A program made the position numbers and the translations under genes. 64,000 nt of DNA, taken from contig NZ_CP083957.1 of assembly GCF_006442795.2 (NCBI RefSeq), positions 186,001-250,000 on the forward strand. The letters run 5' to 3'. The stretch is from Mesorhizobium sp. B1-1-8 (GTDB lineage: Bacteria > Pseudomonadota > Alphaproteobacteria > Rhizobiales > Rhizobiaceae). Every line of letters begins with the position of its first letter. Within the stretch, counting starts at the first letter, position 1. The notes below the pieces were generated by a model that saw only the letters and a list, made by a program, of their open reading frames with translations, searched no databases and was not told where the DNA came from. Shown here in pieces: positions 17,145 to 27,278 of this stretch.

Positions 17145-17292
17145 GCGGCATCGTCGTGAGATGACCGATGCCGGAAGCGCGTTCCGCTCGTAAAGCCGGC
17201 TGATGAGATGGAAGAGCAACTGCCCGCCGGCTTGGGCCAAGAGCTCATCGAGCACGACGAAGCCGAGCTGGCTTGCTAGCGCAAGGTTGCTC
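17145..17292 (-). mobile_element. IS21-family IstB remnant
   Basis: Reverse-strand translation gives LASQLGFVVLDELLAQAGG then QLLFHLISRLYERNALPA, which is the Walker B/DEL and LLFHLISRLYER region of the IstB helper ATPase. Only about 48 codons remain before a stop; flanks carry no other IS21 coding sequence. A dead insertion-sequence scrap. Confidence 0.7.
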
Positions 17293-17315
17293 CACGCAGT
17301 TTCTGTTGACGAGTC

Positions 17316-18548
17316 TCAGGCCCCTGTCAACGCACCATGGACGAGTGCACGCAGCTCTTTGCGCACCGGAATGGCGCTCGAAGGCAGCAGTTGCGTGAAA
17401 AGAATGACAACCATGTCGTCGACCGGGCTCACCCAGAAGAAGGTACCTGCCGCCCCACCCCAGCCATAGTCGCCCACTTGCGCCGAAATTTGCGCCTTAG
17501 CCGGATCGAGGACCACGGAGCCCAGCAGACCGAACCCGACGCCGTCAAACTGGGTCTCGGCCCAAACTTCGGGTGCCATCGAGGCAAGATCTCCCGGTAG
17601 GTGATTGCGCGCCGCCAATCTCAAAGTGCGGGGACTGAGGATGTGTTCGCCGTTGAGTTCACCTCCAGCCCGCAGCATTTCGGCGAACCGCCAATAGTCG
17701 TCGATGGTTCCGACGAGCCCGCCTCCGCCGCAAAACGTATCAACCTTGCCTTGCCGCCACTCCGAAACCTCCGGCGCTTCGTGCAAAGCCATGCCGCCAG
17801 CCGTAACCTCATAGAGCGGGGGAAAACGGCTGATCTCAGACTCCGGCACAGAGAAGCCGGTGTCGGTCATGCCGAGGGGCTCGAAGATGCGAGTCGCAAA
17901 GTACTTGTCGAGCGTCGTTCCGGAACCGACTTCCACGATGCGGCCGATGACATCGGACCCGGTGCTGTATTGCCATCTCGTGCCCGGCTCCCATTCCAGT
18001 GGCAGGTCGGCGATCCTGCGCACCATCTTGTCGAGCCCACCGTAGGCAAGGGCGAGGCCGAGTTTTTCCTTGGCATAAGCTTCGCCGAGCAGTCGGGGGT
18101 TCGTAAAAAGGCTTAGGCCAGATGTGTGGGTCAGCAGATGGTGGATCGTCATCTTCATTTTGATGGGCACCGTTTGGTCCAGCGACGTTGCGCCCGGTAT
18201 CAGAAGTTGCCTATTTTTGAATTCCGGCAGGTAAGCTTCGACCGGATCGTCGAGATGCAGGCGCGCCTCCTCGTACAGCATCATCAGCGCGACGGCGGTG
18301 ACAGGCTTGGTCATCGAGTAGATGCGGGCGATGAGGTCGCGCTGCCAAGGCCGCTTGACTTCGACGTCGGCGTGCCCGGCGCAGTCGAAAAAGGCGAGTT
18401 CGCCATGACGCGCGATGAGCACCGCACCACCCGGCCAGCGCCCGGTGTCGGCATATCGCTGCATCCACCGCTTCAGTCGCGCCAGCCGCGCCTTGTCGAA
18501 GCCGAGGTCCGCAGGATCACGAACTGGTTCGCTACCAAATTGACTCAT
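17316..18548 (-). CDS. Serine hydrolase, class C beta-lactamase/esterase family
   Basis: 410 aa, cytoplasmic (no signal peptide). Catalytic motifs of the penicillin-binding-protein/esterase fold are present: SMTK at 78-81 (nucleophile Ser and Lys), Tyr of the YST motif at about 194, and a C-terminal WGGAAGT in place of KTG. These enzymes usually hydrolyse small esters or amides (EstB-like), not beta-lactams. It stands alone, with no operon partner. Substrate unknown. Confidence 0.9.
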   Translation of the reverse strand: MSQFGSEPVRDPADLGFDKARLARLKRWMQRYADTGRWPGGAVLIARHGELAFFDCAGHADVEVKRPWQRDLIARIYSMTKPVTAVALMMLYEEARLHLDDPVEAYLPEFKNRQLLIPGATSLDQTVPIKMKMTIHHLLTHTSGLSLFTNPRLLGEAYAKEKLGLALAYGGLDKMVRRIADLPLEWEPGTRWQYSTGSDVIGRIVEVGSGTTLDKYFATRIFEPLGMTDTGFSVPESEISRFPPLYEVTAGGMALHEAPEVSEWRQGKVDTFCGGGGLVGTIDDYWRFAEMLRAGGELNGEHILSPRTLRLAARNHLPGDLASMAPEVWAETQFDGVGFGLLGSVVLDPAKAQISAQVGDYGWGGAAGTFFWVSPVDDMVVILFTQLLPSSAIPVRKELRALVHGALTGA

Positions 18549-18859
18549 CGCGCAAATGTCCTGTCGCAGGCGAAGGCCTTTGAACAGTCCTGCGCTTCCC
18601 CCGCATTATTGCCAATAGTTGCCTGCTTGACCTCCAGTGAAGCTGCAGACGACGTCTGCTCTCAGGAAGCCCAAATGCGGTCCCCTACGGCAAACTTTGA
18701 GGCGCAGAGCCGCCGTTCACTCCCTAGCAAAGTGCGTCACTTTCGGGTCAGCGGTGTGGCCTAGAAAATTCTTGGAAGCCCCATACCGATCGGATAGTCA
18801 TCCGCCAGGACGGCTTGGCGCGAACTGGACGATCAATACTCCTCGCCATCGAACAAGCT
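18549..18859. other. Intergenic, no gene seen
   Basis: About 310 bases between the divergent side of the hydrolase and the end of the SDR gene. Frames here do not resemble proteins, and no strong hairpin or repeat was noticed. Confidence 0.5.
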
Positions 18860-19606
18860 TCATTTCCGCTCCTGCAAAATATTCCCGCCGTCGACAACGA
18901 GAACGGCGCCGTTGATGTAGCTGGCGGCGGGCGAGGCAAGAAAGGCGACTGCGGCGGCGACCTCCTCCGGGCGACCGGCACGTCCACATGGTGTGTTCAG
19001 GGCTGCTGAGAGCTCGGACGGCGTCGATGCGCCGGTTTGAATCCAGCCGGGAGCAACCGCGTTGACCGTGACGCCTTTCGATGCCACTTCCAGCGCCAGC
19101 GCATGGGTCAACCCAACCATGCCGGCCTTGGCGGCCGAATATGCGGAAGAGCCTGGGTTAGACACGTACGGACCCGTGACCGAAGCCACATTCACGATGC
19201 GCCCATAGCCTAGCGACAGCATTGCCGGAAGGAAGGCCCTCGTGACCAAAAACGCGGTCTTCAGGCTCACTGCAAGCTCATGATCCCATTCGTCCGCGGT
19301 GATTTCCGTGAGGTGCTTCTCCAGGGAGGGCTTCGCCCTGGTGCCCATGCCGGCATTGTTGATGAGGATATCGACGTTCCCGAGCTCGGACAGAAGGCGA
19401 TCGACTTCGCCGGCCTTGGTCAGATCGCCTATATGGCCGCTTGCCGTGTGACCCGCCATATTCAGTTCGTTCACACGATCCATTACGCGCTCCGTGGTCG
19501 CGGAGAGCGCAACCGTGAAACCAGCCTCGGCCAGCAGCCTGGCACAGGCGAAACCAATTCCATCTTTCGCACCGGCACCGGTGATGAGCGCTTTTGATTG
19601 TGTCAC
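18860..19606 (-). CDS. Short-chain dehydrogenase/reductase (FabG-like)
   Basis: 248-aa classical SDR. NAD(P)-binding TGAGAKDGIG at the N-terminus, NNAG motif in DILINNAGMG, catalytic Ser in NVASVTGPYV and YxxxK in SAYSAAKAG, and the C-terminal YINGAVLVVDGG. Function is NAD(P)-dependent oxidation or reduction of an unidentified alcohol/ketone. The neighbouring debris (19603-20115) includes parts of other SDR genes, so this may be the survivor of a catabolic cluster. Confidence 0.92.
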   Translation of the reverse strand: MTQSKALITGAGAKDGIGFACARLLAEAGFTVALSATTERVMDRVNELNMAGHTASGHIGDLTKAGEVDRLLSELGNVDILINNAGMGTRAKPSLEKHLTEITADEWDHELAVSLKTAFLVTRAFLPAMLSLGYGRIVNVASVTGPYVSNPGSSAYSAAKAGMVGLTHALALEVASKGVTVNAVAPGWIQTGASTPSELSAALNTPCGRAGRPEEVAAAVAFLASPAASYINGAVLVVDGGNILQERK

Positions 19607-19795
19607 TTTGGTTCCTGCTGGGTGGACGTATCTGCCAACGTTCCCGAAAACAGCGCGGGGCCGCGCGTCTTGAGCAGCGAAAAGGACGTGTAATCAAGGA
19701 TCGACAATCCGCCATCGACCACAAGCGTCTGACCGGTGATGAAGGATGCATCCTCGCTTGCGAGGAAGGCCAACGCTGCTTCGATTCGACCTACT
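19603..19795 (-). pseudogene. SDR gene fragment (C-terminal part)
   Basis: The reverse strand encodes EVGRIEAALAFLASEDASF then ITGQTLVVDGG, the C-terminal end of a second short-chain dehydrogenase, directly upstream of the intact SDR gene and overlapping its start codon. The N-terminal two thirds are missing: at about 19790 the reading passes into an oppositely oriented SDR piece. Confidence 0.75.
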
Positions 19796-20115
19796 TCGTC
19801 TCCTGCTATGCCCTTCCGGTGATGCGCGACTGCGGCGGTGGGTCGATCGTAAACATCTCGTCGACGGCCACACTGCACGGAAACTGGGGATTGTACGGCG
19901 TTGCGAAGGCGGGAGTGGAGGCGCTCACACGCTCGCTGGCGGTCTAAGGTGCGCTATTCGGAATCCGGGCAAATTGTGTCAGCCCCGGCTGGATCGCCAC
20001 AGAACTCGATGAAATAGAAGCTGCGTCGAGCACGAACTCCTCGGGCGAGTGGGAAGTCCCGCCAGGTGTCTTCAACCGCATGGGAACACCCAACGAGATT
20101 GCTGGCAACCGTCCT
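19785..20115 (+). pseudogene. SDR gene fragment (central part, opposite orientation)
   Basis: Plus-strand translation gives YALPVMRDCGGGSIVNISS, then the catalytic YGVAKAGVEALTRSLAV, a frame change near 19950, and NCVSPGWIATELDEIEA followed by RMGTPNEIAGN. This is the middle to late part of an SDR, facing away from the 19603 fragment. It ends where a solute-binding-protein fragment begins. A recombination junction, not a functional gene. Confidence 0.72.
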
Positions 20116-20275
20116 CACCAGCGACCCCGGTCTTTTTCTCATACTCATTGGCGAGCTCCTGCAGATAGTTGGCTGGATCCCATTCTGCCCACAGGATCGT
20201 GAGTTCGGTTGTCGCAGAAGCCTGGCCACTAGGCGGCAGCAGTGCAGCGCCCGCCAGCAGGCCGATCCACATTCA
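20072..20275 (-). pseudogene. ABC solute-binding protein, N-terminal fragment
   Basis: Reverse strand: a signal peptide (IGLLAGAALLPPSGQASA) followed by TTELTILWAEWDPANYLQEL, typical of the start of an extracellular sugar-binding protein of an ABC importer. The frame is cut after about 50 residues at the junction with the SDR fragment. The rest of the transporter is absent. Confidence 0.7.
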
Positions 20276-20295
20276 TTTAAGCATTGCACTCCTCC

Positions 20296-21345
20296 CTAGG
20301 GCACCGCAGTCGCTCCTTGTGGAAGCCGTTGCAGCAGGCGTCCGGCCTCCATCAGGTCAGGCGTGTCGAGGCCTTCGTCGAATGCCTCATAGACCGGTGC
20401 GAGCAACTCACGCGCCTCCTTGTCGCGGCCGTGGTTGGCCCAAAGTCCCGCGAGGCGAAAAGCGGCTCTCAACTCGGCCAGTATCGCGCCCTGCTCGCGG
20501 GCGGCGGCCAGAGATTGCCGCAAAGGGTCTTCGGCGGCGTCGCCGCGCGGGTCCAGTCGTGACAGCAACTCTCCTTTCGCACTCAAAAGCTCAGGCAGCT
20601 GATATGTGGAGCCTGATTTGGCGAGCGTGTCGAACGCCTGCTCCAGAACGGCCAGTCCCTCGCTTGCCTCGCCGCGTTCGCCGCAGGCCCGCGCGAGCGC
20701 GCATAGATAAGCAGCCATCCCCATGTCGGCGCCGGTCGCAGCCATCGCCGCGATCCCATCACGCATCTCGCCAATCCCATCGTCCAACGCACCCAGACCG
20801 GCAAGCGCCCAGCCGAAGAAGGCGCGAGCCTGCCCCAGCAGCAGCGGAAGGGCGAACTCGGTGCACACTGCAATGGCTTTCTCAGTCCAGTGTCTCGCCT
20901 CTCCGGGCTCTCGCCGGAGGAGATGGACAACGCCGAGGGCCATCTGTGCCTGGGCCAAGCTAAGGGGATGGGAGTCGCGTTGGGCCAGAGCGACGGCTTC
21001 CCTTGCCTGCTGGATCGCCCTGTCAGGCTTGCCGCATATGCAGAGCATCTGCGCGTGGAACGACCTGCAGCAGACGCCGGGATCGTGCCCGGTATAGCCC
21101 CAGGCAAGGTGGCGATGCCGCTCGTAGTCGTAGGTTTCAAGGCCATATCTGACAAACGATTCAGCGGACTCGTACCTGCCGAGGTAAAAATTGACGCCCC
21201 AGAGCTGATGGTGTGCCTCCAGCAGGTATTCAGAATCGCCGGATGTTTCGGCGAGCTCCATACCCAGCGTCTTGCACTGCATGGCAAGAACTTCGGCGGC
21301 GCGCAGGTCGCGCCCGAGATGGTGCGGCAGCCGCTTTCGCCGCGC
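20296..21345 (-). pseudogene. C-terminal TPR part of frameshifted SAM-cyclase-ATPase gene
   Basis: Continues the gene at 20583-23681 in another frame. From about 21340 this frame reads DLRAAEVLAMQCKTLG, EYLLEAHHQLWGVNFYLG and successive helical TPR-like repeats (QAREAVALAQRDSHPLSLAQ, GEARHWTEKAIAVC) to a stop at 20296. These are the expected last ~350 residues of the family. A single-base change in the segment about 21330-21345 separates it from the upstream part. Confidence 0.82.
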
Positions 21346-23681
21346 ACCGCTGCGAACAGCTTGGCTTTGTCGCCGAGCCGCGCGGCAAGTTCCCGCGCGG
21401 TCGAAAATGCCTGCAGGGGCTCCGGGGCGGCCCAACCTTTGGCGGGGACAAGAGCCGAGCCCATCGCCGTCCACAGTGAGACTTCCTGCCTGAGCCGGGT
21501 CTCGGAAGCAGGCAGCGACGCGGCAAGCTCGAGCCCCTTGGCGAAGTGAGCTGCGGCCTCGCGGTTGGCAGACCTTGCCATCGCGCGCTGCCCCGCCCGC
21601 AGCCACCATGGCACGCCCTGATCCGCCAGTCCGGCCAGCGTGTAGTGCTGCGCGACGGTCTCGGGTTCGGCTTCGGCGATTTCGGCGAACTCGGCTTCGA
21701 GCGCTGCGGCGATCCTGCCATGGATTTGCTGGCGCCGGCTCCTAAGCAGGCTCTGGTAGGCGGTGTCGCGCACAAGCGCATGCTTGAACGTATAGGTCGC
21801 TTCCGGCGCGACGCCGCTGCGAAACACCAGCTCGGCCTGTTCGAGCTGGTGGAGCGCATCGTCGAGCCGCGCCTGGTCCGTACCGCTCACCGCAGCGAGC
21901 AGCCGGTGGCCGAAGATGCGCCCGATGCAGGCGCCGATCTGGGCCGTCTCTTTGACCGGCGACAGCCGGTCGAGGCGCGCCATCAGCGAGTCCTGCAGGG
22001 TCGAGGGAATTGCCAGGTTGGGCAGCGGCCCGATCGCGAGATAGCGCCCGTCTGCCTCTCGCAGCAGCCCGGAATCGAGAACCGTCCGCGTCAGCTCCTC
22101 GACGAACAGCGGTACACCTTCCGTGTTGGCCAAGATCCGGTCGGCAATATCGGGCGGCAGCTTTCTGTTGCCTGCAACGCGCTCTACGATCGCTATGCCG
22201 TGTTCCTGTTCGAGCCGTCCGAGCAGCACCATCTCTACAGACGATAGCGCCTTCCAGCGCGGCTCGAATTCGGGTCGTGCCGTCACCACCAACAAGGCGC
22301 GCAGGCCGGCGAGCCGCTCAACCAGCATCCCGAGCCACTCTGCCGTCGTCGGGTCTATCCAGTGGGCGTCTTCGACCAGCACAAGCGTCGGCTTGTTCGC
22401 CGCCGACGCCTCGACCAGCCCTATCAATGCCGCCAGCATGCGCGCCCTGAGCGTCGGCGCGGGCAGTCTGGGCGGCTGGTAGCGTCTGCCTGGGTCGATC
22501 GACAATAGGATCGCCAGCAGCGGCAGCGCCTCGTCCGTCTCCACCTGGAGCCTGGCGACCAGTGCCCTGAGTTTGTCGAACCTGCTATCGGCACTGTCGT
22601 CACTGACGAAACCCGCCGCTCGCTCGAGATGCGCTATGAGAGGATGCAGCGCGCTGTTCGTATGATAGGCGGAGCAAAAGAAGCGCAGCTCAGCATGCGG
22701 TTCGGCGGCAACCCGCTCTGTGAGCGCCGCAATCAGGCGCGACTTGCCGATGCCCGCTTCGCCGCTGAGCAGCACGACCCGACCCTCTGCCGCTGTCGCG
22801 CGGTGCCAGCATTCGAGCAAGAGTGCCAGCTCACGGTCCCGCCCGACCAGAGGTGCAAGCACGGCGTGCCGCGCTTCGAACCTGCTTTCGGCGGCTGTTT
22901 CGCCGACGACGCGCCGGCACCGCACCGGAGCGGCAAAGCCCTTCAAAAGGCGCTCACCGAGATCGGCTGTCGCGAACAGCCCCGCGACCAGCTTTTGCGT
23001 CGTGTCGGCGATGATGACTGCTCCTGGCTCTGCGAGTGCCTGCAGCCGGGCCGCGAGGTTGGGCGTGTCTCCGACAACGGCTTCCTCTTGTGCAGCGCCT
23101 TCGCCGACCAGGTCGCCGACGACCACCAGCCCCGTGGCGATGCCGACGCGCGCCGCTAGCGGCTTGCCGCCGGGCGCGTTCAGCTCGCCGGCGGCGGAAG
23201 CAGCGGCGAGGCCGGCTCGTACCGCGCGCTCGGCGTCATCCTCGTGCGCGTGCGGCCAGCCGAAATAGGCGAGCACGCCGTCGCCCATCAGCTTGGCGAC
23301 GCGCCCGTCGTAGCGAGCGATCTCCCGCGCAACCGCCTGCTGATAGGCGAGAATGACCTCGCGCATGTCTTCCGGGTCGAGCGCCTGCGCAAGCTCGGTC
23401 GAGCCGACGAGGTCGACGAACATCAAAGTGAGTTGCCGTCGCTCTGCGCGAGCACCCGAGGGTGCGGGCGGGGGCTGAGCCGTTGTGGGCCGGGTCGGAT
23501 TCTCGGCGAGGGCCGCAATGGCGCTGAGCAACTTGCGCCGATGGCCAATCGACGTGACCCCGAGCGCCGTTAGGTCGTCGGCGGTCAGGCTCGGGAGCAC
23601 CTCTTCATCGATTTCTTGGCTGCCGAAGGCGTCGGCATACTCGCCGAGGCCGAGACTCATCAGCCAGGCCCGAATATCCAC
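20583..23681 (-). pseudogene. SAM / class III adenylate cyclase / AAA ATPase / TPR protein, frameshifted
   Basis: Large rhizobial multidomain signalling protein. Residues 1-60 form a SAM domain (IRAWLMSLGLGEYADAF). A class III cyclase domain follows, with metal-binding Asp in FVDLVGSTELAQ and in KLMGDGVLAYFGW. Next is an AAA/NACHT-like ATPase with Walker A SGEAGIGKSRL and Walker B PTLVLVEDAHWID, then helical repeats. The correct frame is lost after KAKLFAAVRG (near 21345), and residues beyond about 780 here are out-of-frame. The natural gene is 20296-23681, about 1,128 aa. Truncation would remove the TPR tail but leave the cyclase and ATPase. Either a true mutation or a base-calling error. 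Confidence 0.85.
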
Positions 23682-24017
23682 GTGCCAACTCCCAGGCGGT
23701 GGAGGCTTTGCCCCGCACTATATCGCAAACACTAGGTAGGGCCGCGCCTCTTATGCGAGGAGCAATGTTAGCTTTGGGCCCCCCACAACTCAGTCGAGTT
23801 GAGCCCTCCAAGCGCCCTCTCGCCTTGTGACCTGAACGTCGGCTCTCACCTTTCCAACGCCAGAAGCTGCCGATCCGCTAACGAGAAGAGTTTCGGGCGC
23901 CGGCGAGGCTGCGGAGACGATAACGCCACGGCCAACGGTGTTTAAGCAACCCCTCTCCTTGCTTTGCCAAGCCATCGCCTCACCCGCTCCCCGCTCCCTG
24001 CTCCCTGCGGCGCGCTG
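23682..24017. other. Intergenic, no recognised gene
   Basis: Between the cyclase start and the IS66 remnant. A reverse frame (about 23790-23950) reads VGRGVIVSAASPAPETLLVS and could be the end of a lost protein, but no family is recognised. Confidence 0.4.
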
Positions 24018-24325
24018 CATTCCATCGGCGAGAGCGTGAGCGAGATGCTGGACTGGGTACCGGCGCAGCTGCGCGTGATCAAGACGACGCGACCAAAATA
24101 TGCTTGCCGGACTTGCGAGACGGTGGTGCAGGCGCCCGCTCCGGAGCGGCCCATCGCCGGCGGCTTGGCAACGCCGGCGCTGCTGGCGCAGGTGCTGGTC
24201 AGCAAATATTGCGACCATACCCCGCTCTACAGGCAGTCGCAGATCTTCGCCCGCAATGGTGTCAATCTTGAGCGTTCGACACTCGCCGGATTGGTTGGCG
24301 GGGCCTGTTGGTGGCTCGAAGCCCG
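24018..24325 (+). mobile_element. IS66-family TnpC transposase remnant
   Basis: Plus-strand frame encodes GESVSEMLDWVPAQLRVIKT, CRTCETVVQAPAPERPI and LLAQVLVSKYCDHTPLYRQS, the zinc-finger and flanking region of IS66 TnpC. The transposase is cut at both ends; the catalytic domain is missing and it is fused to an IS481 fragment near 24330. Confidence 0.85.
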
Positions 24326-24329
24326 GCGA

Positions 24330-24707
24330 TGTGCAGTTACCAGCCAAGAGCACGGTGCATGCGGTCCTCGATCGCCATGGCCTTGTGAAGCGCGCCCGCC
24401 AGACGCGGCGCTTCACAAGCCGAGGGCACGCCGCTTTCCCAAGCCGTCCAGCCCAACGATCGGTGGTGCGCCGACTTTAAGGGTGAGTTCAGGCTTGGCA
24501 ACGGCCACCACTGTTACCCGCTGACGGTCACCGACCAGGCCTCGCGCTATGCTGGTCTGCGAAGCGCTTGACTCGACAAAGGAAGCTCCGGTCATCGAAA
24601 CCTTTGTCCGGCTCTTCAGGGAGCGCGGTCTGCCGGACGCCATCAGGAGCGACAATGGGCTCGACACTCTCCTGGATGAGCGAGCTGGGCTTTCCCGGAA
24701 GATCTGA
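24330..24707 (+). mobile_element. IS481/IS3-type integrase-core remnant
   Basis: Three frames together give KSTVHAVLDRHGLVKRARQ, then NDRWCADFKGEFRLGN and YPLTVTDQASRY, then STKEAPVIETFVRLFRERGL and DAIRSDNG. This is the DDE core of an IS481-type transposase with at least two frameshifts and no C-terminus. It directly follows the IS66 scrap, so the two elements were joined by deletion or nested insertion. Confidence 0.82.
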
Positions 24708-24709
24708 CG

Positions 24710-24997
24710 TTAGCCACCCATTTTCTTAGCCATCGCGCAGAACTTTGCGTGCGCCTTCTTAACCCCCGCATCGGCGCATTCCTTTATCATCGCTGTACGC
24801 TCGTCGGGTTTCATAGCCATCCACGCGGTCTTGAAATCCTTTTGCGATTTCATGGTCTTCATACCCGCATCGGTGAAGAACGGCGACATTTTAGCCGGGT
24901 CATCGAGTGCGGACGTACCGCTCGTGGAAGCAGCCATTGCAGCACTACCCGTCATTGCGAGTGCAATTGCACCCATGCAGAGCATTTTGATTGTCAT
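24710..24997 (-). CDS. Small secreted hypothetical protein
   Basis: 95 aa with a clear Sec signal peptide (MLCMGAIALAMTGSAAMA, cleavage near residue 22). The mature part is short, Lys/Met-rich and helical (MKTMKSQKDFKTAWMAM, then DERTAMIKECADAGVKKAHA, CAMAKKMGG). Two Cys may form a disulfide. No domain is recognised. It lies intact between IS remnants; GGAGG precedes the ATG. Confidence 0.75.
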   Translation of the reverse strand: MTIKMLCMGAIALAMTGSAAMAASTSGTSALDDPAKMSPFFTDAGMKTMKSQKDFKTAWMAMKPDERTAMIKECADAGVKKAHAKFCAMAKKMGG

Positions 24998-25589
24998 TTG
25001 GATGTCCTCCGGTTACGTGTCCTTCACTAAGTAGTGACGGTAACGGGAGAACGTGTAGTTGCTCGGGTCGGTTCCGGGGCGTTGCAAACAACCTCGGCTG
25101 CTATCGACCCTTCCGGCCATCCTTGCCGAGAAATGAAGGCGTTGGTGCGTGAGCTTTCCTTGATGATCCCGAGAGCTTCGTCTCTGGTGATGCGCACTTG
25201 GGAGCGTAGAAGGCGGCTTCCACTTCCAGGTCGCCGTCTAGTGGGGTCCCAATCGCCTTCTTTGGCTTTTGCTTCGCCGGACGGCTCATCATGTCGCTCG
25301 CCGATAGCGCCATCGACAGCGGGCTATCCCGGCGAGAAGCGCCACATAGGCGGAAAGGGATTTGAAACTCTTGAGCATTTAACTTTGTGCCGGATTTGCC
25401 TGTTAAGCCGGAAGGGCAGCCGGACGCGGATTGCCGAAATGGCGCCAGCCCATCTGCAACAGGAGCACGGTGACGGCGATCGAAGAGGATTTACGTCTGA
25501 ATATAGACCGGCCGACGTGAATCATTCTTAAGACTTGCATGCTCTTGGCGTGGACGAAGCAACAGAAACTACCTCGAACGCATCAAGTG
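24998..25589. other. Intergenic, no supported gene
   Basis: Open frames here (for example 25034-25531 plus) have no protein-like composition. A 70-codon reverse frame at 25101-25313 (MSRPAKQKPKKAIGTPLDG) is a weak candidate only. Confidence 0.4.
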
Positions 25590-26487
25590 TGCAGCTTGTT
25601 GGCAAGCGCAACGACCACCACGTTGCGTTTGGCGCGCTGCAGCAGCGCTTGCAGCCAGGCGCCGAGCTGAGTGTCCATTCGCGCCAGATATGGCAGTGCC
25701 GCTCGCGCCCCATGGATCAGCAGAACGCGCACTAGGTGCTCCCGCGCTTGCTTATCCCGGTCAGCCGCGGCTTGCCGCCGGTGGTGATCTGACGTGGACA
25801 AGTCCCAGCCAGGCGGCGAAGTCACGTCCCTTGGCAAACGCCGACACGTCGGCGACCGCTGCCGCCAGCGCCGTTGCGTTGAGAGCGCCAATGCCTGACA
25901 CGCTACGCAGGAGACGGGCTCGTTCATCGCTTTTGGCAAGCACTTCGAACTTCTGATCCAGTTGCTTGATCCGACGATCGAGCGCGTGCAATTCATCGAC
26001 CATGTCGTGAACGAGTTGCTGCATCCTGACGGTCAGGATCGTGTTGTTCGGCGGGTTATCGCGCAGCCACAGGTTCAGCTTTGGCCGACCCTTGGGAATG
26101 ACGATGCCGCGGTGGAACAGCACACCGCGCAGTTGATTGATCAGTGCCGTTCGCGTGCCGACCAGCCGCTCGCGGGCACGATGCAAAGTCTGCACATCGA
26201 GTTGCTCCTCCGACTTGATCGGCACGAACCGCATGGTCGGTCGTGTCGCCGCCTCGGCGATTGCCTCGGCATCGCGATCATCGTTCTTGTGCGACTTCAC
26301 GTACGGTTTCACATACTCCGGCGGCATCAGACGAACATCGTATCCGAGCGCGGCAAACTGACGAGCGAGGTGATGAGCGCCGCCGCAGCACGCCTCCATG
26401 CCAATGATGCAGCGCGGTTGCTTTTTGACGAATGCAGCAAGGGATGGCCGGCGTCCGACGACGCAGCACAACCGCTCCTTCGGCCAT
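25590..26487 (-). mobile_element. IS110-family transposase remnant, frameshifted
   Basis: The reverse strand encodes the RuvC-like DEDD region (CIIGMEACCGGAHHLARQFA, KNDDRDAEAIAEAA) and the C-terminal transposase_20 domain (LLRSVSGIGALNATALAAAV, DFAAWLGLV). It then changes frame twice near 25800 and 25735: RQITTGGKPRLTGISKRG, then HLVRVLLIHGARAALPYLAR. The first ~40 codons are missing. Inactive. Confidence 0.88.
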
Positions 26488-26504
26488 GATGGCGGCAAGC
26501 CCAG

Positions 26505-27278
26505 TTATTGGACCTCACATCTCCCGATCTGGCCTTTCCAGAGTGGCAGACCGAGCGAGTCGGCCACATGTGGATCGCTCGTATAAAGGGGAAAACCGAG
26601 CGCCGACAGCGCCAGCAGCGTGGCACGGTCGGAACTGATGTGCATCCGGTCGATGTTCAGTTCGTTGTAGACATGGCCGTGCGAACCTGGGTCAATTCCG
26701 GTGATGATCACGGCCGGCGCGCAGTTGTGCAAGGCGTAAAGGACCGCTGTGATCCCGGTCGAGAACTTCTCCTCCAGATGCATCTCGAAATTGGCCACAC
26801 CTGTCACTGCCTCGTAGAGCGCCATGCGCTGGTGACGGGTGATCTTGCGCAGGTCGCGGCAGCGGTAGTTGAAGGCCGCGATGTTGCGGCGCAATTCCTC
26901 GATCGTGCGGTGTGCGCGCACAATCCAGAGCAGATCGGTCTCCTGGCCGGTCAAGACGGCGCGCACGGCTAAAGCGTTGGGCTTGGCCCCGTCAAGCTGG
27001 TTGACGTAAAGAAATGTTGCATCAGGAGTACCCATTCCCCAACGTGCCGTGACCGTCTGCGAGCCATTCACGGTAAAGATCGTGAAAGCATCGCGCCGAA
27101 AACCCACCGGCGGGTTTGAGACCGGCGCGGAGCCCACGATGAAGACCGGTTTTGTAAGCGGCGCAGGGTGCCGCGGCGGACGAGGGTGCAGCAGGCGATA
27201 TAACAGTTTCCGCTTGATCACGAGAAGCGGGTAATCGAACAAGCGCTTACGCAGCGGCTTCGGGGCATCGGGATTCAT
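26505..27278 (-). CDS. Putative glycosyltransferase-like protein of the polysaccharide island
   Basis: 257 aa, start ATG 27278. Basic N-terminus, then FIVGSAPVSNPPVGFRRDAF, FTVNGSQTVTARWG, and a conserved-looking C-terminal block STGITAVLYALHNCAPAVII followed by TGIDPGSHGHVYNELNIDRM. This pattern resembles sialyltransferase-like (GT29) or DUF115-type bacterial surface-sugar proteins; the match is from memory and not firm. It heads the polysaccharide region, and the IS110 remnant abuts its 3' end. Confidence 0.6.
   Translation of the reverse strand: MNPDAPKPLRKRLFDYPLLVIKRKLLYRLLHPRPPRHPAPLTKPVFIVGSAPVSNPPVGFRRDAFTIFTVNGSQTVTARWGMGTPDATFLYVNQLDGAKPNALAVRAVLTGQETDLLWIVRAHRTIEELRRNIAAFNYRCRDLRKITRHQRMALYEAVTGVANFEMHLEEKFSTGITAVLYALHNCAPAVIITGIDPGSHGHVYNELNIDRMHISSDRATLLALSALGFPLYTSDPHVADSLGLPLWKGQIGRCEVQ

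Noticed and set aside
25034..25531. 165-codon plus frame
   Set aside because: No family-like segment; composition as in random high-GC frames among IS debris.
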